This document shows, piece after piece, positions 1 through 7,459 of a DNA stretch of 44,325 nt. Position numbers and translations under genes: made by a program. The notes under the pieces are model-generated. The model saw only the letters and a program-made list of their open reading frames with translations, did not search any database and was not told where the DNA came from. Origin of the DNA: Oscillospiraceae bacterium (GTDB lineage Bacteria > Bacillota > Clostridia > Oscillospirales > Oscillospiraceae); the NCBI GenBank assembly GCA_016292445.1, contig JAEDIN010000004.1, positions 1-44,325 on the forward strand, read 5' to 3'. Numbering within the stretch: position 1 is the stretch's first letter; the number at the start of each line of letters is the position of its first letter.

Positions 1-54
1 ATGAGATTGAAAAGCTGTATTAACGATGCTGAAGGAGGACAGGAACATGAGTAA
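1..54 (+). CDS. 3' end of an upstream gene (partial)
   Basis: The first reading frame is open from base 1 to a TAA at 52-54, giving 17 codons, and it overlaps the start of the DUF2812 gene at 47 by 8 bases. Such an overlap with the next gene's ribosome site is typical of a translationally coupled upstream gene. DUF2812 genes often follow a PadR-family regulator, so this could be the tail of one, but 17 residues are too few to identify it. Confidence 0.4.
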   Translation: MRLKSCINDAEGGQEHE

Positions 55-1267
55 TTATGTCAGAAAGCTTATACCCTTTGAATCGTGCGATATTCCGGCA
101 ATTCAGAGCTGGCTCGAGGATATGGCAAAGCAGGGGCTTTTCTACAAAAGCTGCGGCTTTATTTTTGCACGCTTTGCAAAGGGTTCACCCAAAGCTGTGC
201 GCTACCGTCTCGATTTCTGCGATGTTATCGCAGGAGAGCTTCCGGCGGAGAAGGCGGAGCTATATGAGCTAAGCTCGTGGCAGGTGGTAGGCGAGCTAAA
301 AAACGACCTCGTGGTGTTGTCGACCGAAGACCCCGATGCACCGGAGATCTTCAGCGACCACAGACACCTTATAAAGCCGCTCAAAAGCCTTGCAAAAAAG
401 CATACGGCGTACTGGATACTGTTTTTATTCATGTTTTTATTTTCCCGTGTTGCCGCACCCATCAATGCCATCATTATGGAAAAAGACGGCTTTATCGATG
501 CGGTACTACAGATAGGAACGGGCTATTATATCCTGCTGTGCATAATGGCGGTCTTACTCCTGCTTGAATTTATACTGCATTTTAGAAGTTGCCGTCATCT
601 CAAAAAGCTGATAAAGAGGATAGAAAAGGGCGGAGAGCTGCCGAGCGGTGAAAAGTATAAGCTAAAGTCAAAAATCGGTGCAGTTTTAATACCTCTGAGT
701 ATTCCTCTGATAATACTGTGGCTTATTCACCTTGCCATTCCTATGGGTGTAACGAGCTATAAGCCGTCAAATGATGTGTCGGGCTTGCCGTTTCCCACGA
801 TGCAGGAGATTAATGCCGCTGAGTACGAATACTACGCAGAAAACATAGAAAAGGTAAAGGGAAGCATAGCATATATATCGAAAAAAAGCGACCTGCTTGC
901 ACCGGTTGAGATTGAGTTTACTCAGGACAGCAGTGCTTTCGAGCATATTACCGGCAAACGCGAGAAAACCTTCCAATATGATGTTCAGTACCGTGAAATG
1001 CGCAGGGAAGAGGACGCTGTTAATACCTTTAACAAGTGTTTGCACTTACTTGAAAAAGACAGTTTCGCAGAGATTGTTGACACGCTCGATTTAAGCCGTG
1101 ACGGGATAGAAATGAAGCTGATAGTTAAAAACTATAAAGACGGGGAAAGCGATAAGGTACAGCATCTTATTGCACGGTATGAAAACAGATTTATAAGGGT
1201 TCTGTATTCCGGCGACAGTAATTTGAGTGATTATGCCGAATTGTATATTGCATATCTGAAAGCGTAA
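47..1267 (+). CDS. DUF2812 domain membrane protein
   Basis: A protein of about 406 residues. The N-terminal ~110 residues look like the DUF2812 domain (start MSNYVRKLIPFE, a WLEDMA-x-QG motif, then F-KG-P-VRYRLD). Three hydrophobic segments follow, near residues 120-142, 156-178 and 210-231, then a ~170-residue polar domain, so the protein is probably an integral membrane protein. The ATG at 47 is preferred over the one at 26 because a GGAGGA ribosome site sits 7-12 bases before it. DUF2812 proteins commonly pair with PadR regulators and answer envelope stress or drugs, but their biochemical role is unknown. The gene overlaps an upstream frame by 8 bases. Family assignment is from memory of the motif. 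Confidence 0.75.
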   Translation: MSNYVRKLIPFESCDIPAIQSWLEDMAKQGLFYKSCGFIFARFAKGSPKAVRYRLDFCDVIAGELPAEKAELYELSSWQVVGELKNDLVVLSTEDPDAPEIFSDHRHLIKPLKSLAKKHTAYWILFLFMFLFSRVAAPINAIIMEKDGFIDAVLQIGTGYYILLCIMAVLLLLEFILHFRSCRHLKKLIKRIEKGGELPSGEKYKLKSKIGAVLIPLSIPLIILWLIHLAIPMGVTSYKPSNDVSGLPFPTMQEINAAEYEYYAENIEKVKGSIAYISKKSDLLAPVEIEFTQDSSAFEHITGKREKTFQYDVQYREMRREEDAVNTFNKCLHLLEKDSFAEIVDTLDLSRDGIEMKLIVKNYKDGESDKVQHLIARYENRFIRVLYSGDSNLSDYAELYIAYLKA

Positions 1268-1291
1268 AATAGATTTTAGTCAGTTTCACAA

Positions 1292-1319
1292 TTGACATTT
1301 GCGGCAAATATAATACAAT
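1292..1319 (+). promoter_or_regulatory. sigma-A-type promoter for pfk and its leader
   Basis: A perfect -35 TTGACA (1292-1297), a 16-base spacer and a -10 TACAAT (1314-1319). Transcription would begin near 1326-1329, where the inverted-repeat leader starts. Confidence 0.6.
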
Positions 1320-1328
1320 ATTTCCATA

Positions 1329-1467
1329 GGCAAAGAGGGACCGAACACGCAGCGCATTTCAGTGCCCCTGTTCGGCTGTTTCGGCCTTGTCGTCCTTGAC
1401 TTGCGCCGGCAAGCCGGCGTCCTGCGCACCCAATACACCGATGCGTGTTCGACCCCTCTTTGCCCCA
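1329..1467 (+). ncRNA. Structured 5' leader of the phosphofructokinase gene
   Basis: A ~140-base leader bounded by inverted arms: GGCAAAGAGGG at 1329-1339 and, in reverse complement, at the 3' edge, extended by CGAACACGC against GCGTGTTCG. Inside is a perfect hairpin, CGCCGGC-AA-GCCGGCG. The segment CCGAACA (1341-1347) can also pair locally with TGTTCGG (1369-1375), an alternative to its long-range pairing with the distal arm. Two exclusive folds just before a ribosome site suggest a regulatory leader. There is no U-tract, so any control would act on translation or RNA stability. I do not recognise the RNA class; a mobile palindromic element is the main alternative. Confidence 0.45.
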
Positions 1468-1486
1468 ATAAAGCGAGGTATACGAA

Positions 1487-2572
1487 GTGAAAAAAATGAC
1501 CAGAGTTGCGCTTATCACCTCCGGAGGAGACTGTCAGGGTCTCAATGCTGCAATGCGAGGAATAGGCAAGGCACTGTATAACAAAATTGAAAATCTTGAG
1601 ATATTCGGAATGTATGACGGTTATCGCGGACTTATAGACGGCGATTATATGTACATGGAACCCAAGGATTTTTCGGGCATACTTACTCAGGGCGGCACTA
1701 TTCTCGGCACATCGAGGCAGCGTTATGTTCCGGGAAAGGACATAGTTGACGAAGAGGGAAACAGCCTCATTCCCGCGATGAAGGACACCTATAACCGCCT
1801 TAATCTCGATTGCCTTGTGATAATGGGCGGCAACGGCACGCAGAAAAGCGCAAAGCTTCTTATGGATGCCGGAATGAATGTCGTAACCCTGCCCAAGACG
1901 ATTGATAACGATATTTTCGGAACTGATACGACCTTCGGATTCCAGAGTGCCGTTGACATTGCGACAAATGTCATTGACTATATTCATTCTACCGCCAGCT
2001 CCCACGGACGCATATTCCTTGTCGAGCTCATGGGCAGAGACGCCGGCTGGCTGACGCTCCACGCGGGCATCGGCAGCGGCGCGGATATAATTCTTATTCC
2101 TGAAATACCTTATGACATCGATAAGGTCATCGAAGCGATAGAGCACCGCCGCAAGCACGGCAGAAGCTTCTCAATTCTTGCGGTAGCAGAGGGTGCAAGA
2201 TCCGTTGACGATAGGATGCTAAGCGAGGAGGAGAGCCGCAAAAAGCTTGAAAACTCAAAGCATTCCACGGTTTCCTATAAAATAGCCGCGCAGATCGAGG
2301 CAGCATTGGGTCAGGAGGCCCGAGTGACCGTTCCCGGCCATTATCAGCGCGGCGGTCCCCCGTGCCCTTATGACCGCGTGCTTGCAACCCAGTTCGGAAC
2401 CGCCGCAGCGGAGCTTATCGCAAGCAGGCAGTACGGCAGAATGGTCGCTATTTGCGGGGGCAAAATAGTATCAATTCCCCTTGAGGAGGCGGCAAGCAAA
2501 ACCAAGTTCCTGCCGACAGACCATCCGCTTATACAGGTTGCAAGAGACATCGGAATATCATTTGGAGATTAA
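1487..2572 (+). CDS. pfkA: 6-phosphofructokinase (mixed-substrate group)
   Basis: Phosphorylates fructose 6-phosphate in glycolysis, in the cytoplasm. It has 361 residues, longer than the ~320 of Bacillus or E. coli PfkA and typical of group III enzymes. Visible motifs are GGDCQGLN (13-20), GGNGT (114-118), PKTIDND (136-142) with the catalytic Asp140, and MGR (182-184). A Gly at 117 (E. coli Gly104) favours ATP, while Lys137 (E. coli position 124) is the residue seen in PPi-type and group III enzymes, so the phosphoryl donor is uncertain. Asn116 replaces the Asp103 usual in ATP enzymes. The start is GTG at 1487: GAGGT at 1475-1479 is seven bases away, whereas the ATG at 1496 is too far from it. 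It is monocistronic and closed by a strong terminator. Confidence 0.93.
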   Translation: MKKMTRVALITSGGDCQGLNAAMRGIGKALYNKIENLEIFGMYDGYRGLIDGDYMYMEPKDFSGILTQGGTILGTSRQRYVPGKDIVDEEGNSLIPAMKDTYNRLNLDCLVIMGGNGTQKSAKLLMDAGMNVVTLPKTIDNDIFGTDTTFGFQSAVDIATNVIDYIHSTASSHGRIFLVELMGRDAGWLTLHAGIGSGADIILIPEIPYDIDKVIEAIEHRRKHGRSFSILAVAEGARSVDDRMLSEEESRKKLENSKHSTVSYKIAAQIEAALGQEARVTVPGHYQRGGPPCPYDRVLATQFGTAAAELIASRQYGRMVAICGGKIVSIPLEEAASKTKFLPTDHPLIQVARDIGISFGD

Positions 2573-2576
2573 AAAT

Positions 2577-2614
2577 AAAACTCGGTAATACATTTCGTAT
2601 TACCGAGTTTTTTA
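2577..2614. terminator. Bidirectional intrinsic terminator between pfk and tetR
   Basis: An 11-bp perfect stem, CTCGGTAATAC/GTATTACCGAG (2581-2591 and 2597-2607), loop ATTTC, flanked by AAAA on the left and a T-run on the right. It serves both converging genes. Confidence 0.9.
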
Positions 2615-2617
2615 TTA

Positions 2618-3190
2618 TCATTCAGTCATTACTGCGTTCAATCCGCCCATCAGTATATTGCACAGAGAGCGAGCCATTACCTCCGGCTCAGCCTCGAAGT
2701 CGTTTGACATCCACTGATTATACGCATGCATCATGCCGCCGGAAATAAAACGGGCATATATTCTCGCACAATCGTCTCCGCCAAGGCTTGTTACAAGTGC
2801 CTCATCCGAGAGTATGTACTTTGTAAGCCATGTTTTGAGATGGGTACCAATATCATATGCGTTTATGAATTTAACAATACGCTTAGCAGGGTCTCTGCTC
2901 ATTGTCATGATCTGCGCCATCTGTAACAAAACAGGGTATGGATCATGTGCAAGCTCACTCGGTTTGTAGTCGCAGCAAAGGGAATCTGCATAAACAAACA
3001 GGTCGTCTATAAGCTGCTGGCGAACATCCTCAAGATTGGAAAAATGCGCATAAAAGGTGCCTCGGCTGATACCTGCCTTTAAAAGCAGCTCGTTTACGGT
3101 GATGCGGCTGAACTCCTTTTCGTACATAATTTCAAGCAACGCGTCCTTTATGTTCTTTTTCGATCTTTCTACAATTCTGCTCCCACTCAT
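2618..3190 (-). CDS. TetR/AcrR family transcriptional regulator
   Basis: A 190-residue one-component repressor. The N-terminal helix-turn-helix is clear at residues 29-50 (ITVNELLLKAGISRGTFYAH), preceded by the usual helix 1. The all-helical C-terminal ligand-binding region is not specific enough to name an effector. The second ATG at 3190 is chosen because an AGGAGAAAGG site lies just before it, removing eight residues from the longest frame. It has its own promoter upstream (3241-3269). Its neighbours are the sortase operon on the same strand and convergent pfk; nothing ties it firmly to either. Autoregulation would be typical of the family. Confidence 0.9.
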   Translation of the reverse strand: MSGSRIVERSKKNIKDALLEIMYEKEFSRITVNELLLKAGISRGTFYAHFSNLEDVRQQLIDDLFVYADSLCCDYKPSELAHDPYPVLLQMAQIMTMSRDPAKRIVKFINAYDIGTHLKTWLTKYILSDEALVTSLGGDDCARIYARFISGGMMHAYNQWMSNDFEAEPEVMARSLCNILMGGLNAVMTE

Positions 3191-3240
3191 GTTATACCTT
3201 TCTCCTGAAAACATACATTATAGCGTCAACTTTTTTGAAT

Positions 3241-3269
3241 ATTATAAACTATTTCATAAAAAATCTCAA
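3241..3269 (-). promoter_or_regulatory. Promoter for tetR gene
   Basis: Reading the minus strand: TTGAGA (3269-3264), a 17-base spacer, then a perfect TATAAT (3246-3241). It lies about 50 bases before the tetR start. Confidence 0.6.
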
Positions 3270-3333
3270 TATATAAACAGGAAAAATCTGATAAATATAG
3301 GAAAATGGCATAAAAACCGTCGCTTTTGGTCAA

Positions 3334-4068
3334 TTAATCAACTTGTTTTGCAACTACAACAAATCTTCCGTCGGTAGTGTGATATGCGCAGGTGGAGAGG
3401 GTGAGGAGCTTGTCGACGGGCTCAAGCTCGATGCCGGTATCGTATAGCCTGTTTTGCTCGATAAACTGAATGTACTCAATAAACATCTCCTCGTCGTCAA
3501 CGGCGGTGTACTCATAGTAACGGAAGCAGTCCTCGTTGTCTGGGGGGATGCTTGTTTTGATTGCCGCGACGACCTCGTAGGTGTGCTTTTCATAGATTGT
3601 ATCAAACTGAATGTACTTATGCTCCGAATAAAAGCTCTTGCTCGCGTATTTGTCGAGTGTTCCGAACATTGAGCCGTCCTTCATGTTGTGACCGTAGATA
3701 ATCAGATTGTCGGAGTGTAAAACATCGCAAAACTCATCTACAAACAAGCAGCCGCGGTAAGAGTCATTACCGTAAAAGTCGCGGTGCAGATACTTGTCAA
3801 TCTCGTCGGGAGCAAACATGACGACATTGTCTATCTCCGTGCCGTCAATTTTCAGCCAACCGACAGTATCGCTGTTTTCGGCGTACAAGCCGGCGTATTC
3901 ATCCAGAACATCCGGGAGTTTCACATCGTTGTTTTTAAGGTCATCTATATTACGGTCACTCTGAGCATCACGCATATCGCCTATAATGTACACGGCGAGT
4001 ATGCAAAGCGATACTATGAGTGCTATAAGAGCAATAATCCTTATAATTATTCTAGCGTCAAGTTTCAT
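3334..4068 (-). CDS. srtB: Class B sortase
   Basis: A membrane-anchored transpeptidase that would cleave a C-terminal sorting signal and attach the protein to the cell wall. It has 244 residues: an N-terminal membrane segment (about 8-30), then the sortase fold with His127 in YGHNMKDGSMF, Cys227 in LSTCAYH and Arg235 in DGRFVVVA, the complete catalytic triad. The H-N-M-x-D-G-x-M-F context and length point to class B. The start at 4068 is chosen because its ATG overlaps the upstream TGA (ATGA) and follows an AGGGA site. It is the last gene of an operon with the toroid protein and probably the (DA)41 surface protein, the likely substrate. No terminator was seen after it. Confidence 0.92.
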   Translation of the reverse strand: MKLDARIIIRIIALIALIVSLCILAVYIIGDMRDAQSDRNIDDLKNNDVKLPDVLDEYAGLYAENSDTVGWLKIDGTEIDNVVMFAPDEIDKYLHRDFYGNDSYRGCLFVDEFCDVLHSDNLIIYGHNMKDGSMFGTLDKYASKSFYSEHKYIQFDTIYEKHTYEVVAAIKTSIPPDNEDCFRYYEYTAVDDEEMFIEYIQFIEQNRLYDTGIELEPVDKLLTLSTCAYHTTDGRFVVVAKQVD

Positions 4069-5918
4069 GTTTTGTCCCTGCATTCGAGCATTCCGTATTC
4101 GACCAGTTTGTCATAGTTCTTGTAGTAGAGGTAGTAGCCGCCGACATTATGCTGAACATCGTCTATTCTGATTCGGTAGCCGTCGTGACGGACCATAAAG
4201 GTGTCAAGCACTCTATTGGGGTTTGCCATATACATGGCGTATTCGGGGTAAAAGTAGCCGTTGAGCATATGATCGGCGCGCTTATAGACGGTTTTCAGGA
4301 AGTAGTTCAGGTCAAAACCGTCATCAAGATAATCCACATGGATGCCGCGCTCATTCATTCTGTCGTATAGTTCAAAGGTACTCATCAAAAGCTCAAAGTA
4401 GGTGTGATAGGTCGTGTCGCGGTAATAAATGGTGTTGAGGTTTTCCTGCGCATTTCGGAGAGCGAAGGTGTAATATCTGTCGTCATCTACATACTTGGTA
4501 ATCTCGTTCATCGAATATGCGACCCAGTGATCCTTAAACTGCACATAATCGGCATCTATGAAGTGCTCGACCGCAGACTTTGCTGCATTTAGCCATTTTT
4601 CATCGCCGGTGAGGGAGTAAAGTCTGCACAGAGCAAAGGTCGCCTCGCCGTCATAGTAGACGGTCCTGAATTGCTCCTTGCGTGAGCAGTCACCGTTGAG
4701 TACATGGTAGTATTCGCCCGTCTCCTCATTGAGCATGGTCAGAATACCGTTGCCGAGCTTGACGGCGACATCCTTGTATTTGTCCGAATCAAAGGCGTCC
4801 ATGTACTCGGTTAGGGCTACGACCGCAACTCCGCAGCCACCGAGCTTTATCTCGTCGGATTTCTTCTCGTAAAGATAAGCGGTGCTGTTATCTGCGTTAA
4901 TGACGGCATTATCAATCATATAGTCAACAGCCTTGTCGATCACATTCACGAGCTTGTCGTTGCCGGTCATCCTGTACTGGCAAACAAGACTCCACAGCGT
5001 ACTTGCGTGACGCACTATGTTGTAATTATTGATATCATTGTCAAAACGAGGGTAAATGCCGTACACGAAGCTGCCGTCGTCCTTTACCTGATCGATGAGG
5101 AAGGCAGAGGCATTTTCAACGAGCATTGCCGCGTAATCCTTGTCTACGGTATCGACTTTCCGCCTGCCGTACTCTGCGTCATCACTGATAAGTTCAAATA
5201 CCTTGCCGTCTTCATCGCACAGCCAGCCTATACATCTGAAAACAACATATTCATCGGGCAGGGAGGAGATGGCAGTGCGCCCCTCTTTTTTAAGATAAGT
5301 CTTGAGATAGGTTAAGTTAACGCATTCCTTGTCGTAGTCGAGTATCTTTGCGCCGTTGAGCTCCGCCTCTAAAAGCGCTGTGTTAAACTCCTTGTCAAAG
5401 GAAATGCCCTTGCGGAAGAACTCAGGCCTGAAATGGTGCAGCTCGGTGGATAATTCCTCGGTATTGAGCGTTTTCGCCTCTCCGACAAGGTCGGCCTTTA
5501 CCCAAAGGCAGTTATAGCTGTTTTCCTCAACGAAGGCCTTTGCCTGTGAATATGCGTCGTTCCACGCAGTTTCCTTATCGGCACCGGTGCCGGTAAAAAC
5601 CTTGGCTCGCTCCTCGCCGTTGCATATGGAGATAAACACAACACTGTCCGGCAGTCCATCCTCAATTTCACCCGAAAGCTCAGAAGCTCTCGCATCGGAA
5701 AGCACCTGCTCCTTAAGAAGTGCCGATTTTCGGCCGAAAAGCTCAATGTCGTCAGCCCTTTTGTTCTGCGAAGAAATGTAGCCGACCGCAACGACAGCAA
5801 CAATCAAAATTACAAGGACGCAGGCGATTATAAAGACGCATTTGGCCCTTGACTTTTTCTGCGCCTCGTTTTCCTTTGACCTGTCAATATATTTCCTGCG
5901 CCTGCTGCTTCTGCTCAT
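4065..5918 (-). CDS. Membrane-anchored protein with probable alpha-toroid domain, unknown function
   Basis: A 617-residue protein with a basic N-terminus, one membrane segment (about 26-48) and a large presumably extracytoplasmic part. From about residue 270 it shows repeated helical pairs with the look of (alpha/alpha) toroid enzymes such as glycoside hydrolases or epimerases: NYNIVRHAS, YYDGEATFALCRLY, DHWVAYSMNEI (from 463) and RIRIDDVQHNVGGYY (from 582). The region between 55 and 270 is unrecognised. No catalytic assignment is possible by eye. It overlaps sortase B by 4 bases (ATGA), so the two are translationally coupled, and it lies directly behind the surface protein gene. I infer a role in processing or modifying a surface polymer or the sortase substrate, but that is only context. 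Confidence 0.85.
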   Translation of the reverse strand: MSRSSRRRKYIDRSKENEAQKKSRAKCVFIIACVLVILIVAVVAVGYISSQNKRADDIELFGRKSALLKEQVLSDARASELSGEIEDGLPDSVVFISICNGEERAKVFTGTGADKETAWNDAYSQAKAFVEENSYNCLWVKADLVGEAKTLNTEELSTELHHFRPEFFRKGISFDKEFNTALLEAELNGAKILDYDKECVNLTYLKTYLKKEGRTAISSLPDEYVVFRCIGWLCDEDGKVFELISDDAEYGRRKVDTVDKDYAAMLVENASAFLIDQVKDDGSFVYGIYPRFDNDINNYNIVRHASTLWSLVCQYRMTGNDKLVNVIDKAVDYMIDNAVINADNSTAYLYEKKSDEIKLGGCGVAVVALTEYMDAFDSDKYKDVAVKLGNGILTMLNEETGEYYHVLNGDCSRKEQFRTVYYDGEATFALCRLYSLTGDEKWLNAAKSAVEHFIDADYVQFKDHWVAYSMNEITKYVDDDRYYTFALRNAQENLNTIYYRDTTYHTYFELLMSTFELYDRMNERGIHVDYLDDGFDLNYFLKTVYKRADHMLNGYFYPEYAMYMANPNRVLDTFMVRHDGYRIRIDDVQHNVGGYYLYYKNYDKLVEYGMLECRDKT

Positions 5919-5935
5919 GACACACCTCGTATAAT

Positions 5936-5967
5936 AAAAATAGGAGTGGATTAACCACTCCTATTTT
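5936..5967. terminator. Intrinsic terminator after the surface-protein gene
   Basis: A 13-bp stem made of AAAATAGGAGTGG and its exact complement with loop ATTAA. On the minus strand it ends in a T-run. Only 18 bases separate it from the next gene's ATG at 5918, leaving no room for a new promoter, so it probably acts as a leaky terminator that lowers expression of the two downstream genes. Confidence 0.85.
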
Positions 5968-6009
5968 ATATTCACTTAAGCAATAAGTCAACTAATCGCC
6001 CACACATGA

Positions 6010-7113
6010 TTAGTTTTCTTCTCTTTTGCGGTAAGTTGATGCAAGAACAATAAGGCTGGATACTGCAACCATTGCTACCAGCATATAATCTCTGGTGTCG
6101 CCGGTCTTTGTAGGATCCTTAAACTGTTCGTCATCATTGTCGTTATCGACATCGACATCAGCGTCGGCATCGGCGTCGGCATCTGCGTCTGCGTCTGCGT
6201 CTGCATCGGCGTCAGCGTCGGCATCGGCATCAGCGTCGGCATCGGCATCAGCGTCGGCATCTGCATCGGCGTCGGCATCTGCGTCTGCATCGGCGTCGGC
6301 ATCTGCGTCTGCATCTGCATCGGCGTCGGCATCTGCATCGGCGTCTGCATCTGCATCAGCGTCGGCATCTGCATCTGCGTCGGCATCTGCGTCGGCATCT
6401 GCATCACCGTTGTCCAAACCGATCCACAGTCCGAGAATGTGTCCACCAACGGGGATACCGTTGATACCACATACATCGCTGTAGACTTCCTGGTGGTTAT
6501 TGTTAATAACACCGGGGAGGGTGGTGACAGGATCGAAAATGAAAGCACCTTCGATAGTGACATCGAGCATACGCCAAAAATCAATGTCATGATTAGTGGT
6601 GATGTATACGGGAACACCTGCGGGAATACGGATGTAGCCGAGACGCTGGAGCAGATTTGCCTTAGTCAAAACCTGACGGTAATTAGGCTGAGAAAGATCA
6701 GACCAGAGAGTGATCTCGATGTCATCAGGCAGGTACTGATAATTCTCGATGAGAAGATACCAGTGGGGGCCGCCCTTGAAATTGTTGCCTTCCTTGGAAG
6801 CAAAGTCATTATCGACAGGATCCTTACCACTGATAATATCATTGATGATATCCTTTATGGACGGAACGCTCTTAACTGCGTTGTCGCCAACGATGGTATC
6901 GCTCAGAGAATTCTCTTCGACAGCGGGGAGAACACCCTTGACTACATCAACAAGCTCATTGACAGCAACATTCTCAACATTCTCAACATTCTCGACAGTG
7001 TCGAGCTCATCGGCATTTGCCGTTGTTGCAAACACGAAAGCCATAAGCAGGAAAACTACAAGTGCCAAGCCGACAGTAATCGACAATTTACCGAGTTTTT
7101 CTGATTTTATCAT
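6010..7113 (-). CDS. Secreted surface protein with (Asp-Ala)41 tract and sortase-like C-terminus
   Basis: A 367-residue protein. It has a signal peptide (hydrophobic 11-31, probable cleavage after Ala-Asn-Ala at 32-34), a short (ENV)3-like stretch, and a ~150-residue globular region with no recognised domain. Then come 41 uninterrupted Asp-Ala pairs (codons at 6160-6405), a short D/V/N-rich stretch, and a C-terminal anchor: DPTKTGD, a hydrophobic segment and the basic tail YRKREEN. That layout is a cell-wall sorting signal, although the motif reads P-T-K-T-G rather than L-P-x-T-G. The acidic tract probably forms an extended wall-spanning linker like SD repeats of staphylococcal adhesins. The start at 7113 is set by AAAGGAGG upstream. 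The sortase B gene two genes downstream is its likely partner. Confidence 0.85.
   Translation of the reverse strand: MIKSEKLGKLSITVGLALVVFLLMAFVFATTANADELDTVENVENVENVAVNELVDVVKGVLPAVEENSLSDTIVGDNAVKSVPSIKDIINDIISGKDPVDNDFASKEGNNFKGGPHWYLLIENYQYLPDDIEITLWSDLSQPNYRQVLTKANLLQRLGYIRIPAGVPVYITTNHDIDFWRMLDVTIEGAFIFDPVTTLPGVINNNHQEVYSDVCGINGIPVGGHILGLWIGLDNGDADADADADADADADADADADADADADADADADADADADADADADADADADADADADADADADADADADADADADADADADADVDVDNDNDDEQFKDPTKTGDTRDYMLVAMVAVSSLIVLASTYRKREEN
6160..6405 (-). repeat. Hexanucleotide coding repeat, (GAY GCN)41
   Basis: 246 bases made only of alternating Asp and Ala codons, with synonymous codons shuffled (GAC/GAT with GCC/GCA/GCT). The other frames therefore also show long low-complexity reading frames, which are artefacts. 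Such tracts can change length by slippage or recombination in six-base units without frameshifting. Confidence 0.95.
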
Positions 7114-7408
7114 ATTTAGTTTTCCTCCTTTCTCCAATGATGCGATACTGAAGCCTAAGGCTGAACCACATTAACCGATTGCACTGACCGCATTATCCCT
7201 CGGTAAAGAACGCAGGGACGGTGCTCACGGTAGCAATAGCACAACAAATTTTTCAATATACGCGTACATTTTATTACATAAACAATAAAAATGCAATAGA
7301 TTTTTGTCGAATTTGTAATAATGTAAAACAAGAGTTTCTTACGTTTTTTAAGTATCCAAACTGAGGACTTAGAAATCTCCCGGGACACATTCTTTGCCTT
7401 TGTTGCAC
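7114..7408. other. Intergenic region before the surface-protein gene
   Basis: Nearly 300 bases without a convincing gene. It holds the minus-strand promoter at 7268-7296 and a 5' leader of about 145 bases for the surface protein, partly AT-rich and with a small GCCTTAGGC palindrome. A 77-codon minus-strand frame here has no family resemblance and is probably not real. Confidence 0.5.
7268..7296 (-). promoter_or_regulatory. Promoter for the surface-protein operon
   Basis: On the minus strand TTGCAT (7296-7291), a 17-base spacer and TAAAAT (7273-7268). The start would be near 7260, giving a leader of about 145 bases. Confidence 0.5.
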
Positions 7409-7437
7409 TTGAATTTGAGAATAAACTGTGCTATCCT
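7409..7437 (+). promoter_or_regulatory. Promoter for flavodoxin-like gene
   Basis: TTGAAT (7409-7414), a 17-base spacer and TATCCT (7432-7437), followed by an AGGAGGG ribosome site before the ATG at 7460. Confidence 0.5.
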
Positions 7438-7459
7438 AATTTAAAAAGGAGGGAAATAA

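Noticed and set aside
1286..2158. 290-codon minus-strand frame opposite the pfk gene
   Set aside because: It is antisense to a clear phosphofructokinase with full motifs and lacks any protein-family resemblance.
6160..6405. Regular repeat that might suggest a CRISPR array
   Set aside because: There are no spacers; the six-base unit is continuous and in frame with a secreted protein.
6095..6484. Long plus-strand frame of Ser-Ala repeats
   Set aside because: It is the complement of the (Asp-Ala)41 tract; hexanucleotide repeats keep several frames open. There is no ribosome site or signal sequence.
7155..7388. 77-codon minus-strand frame upstream of the surface protein
   Set aside because: It lies over the predicted promoter and leader, has no ribosome site and resembles nothing known.
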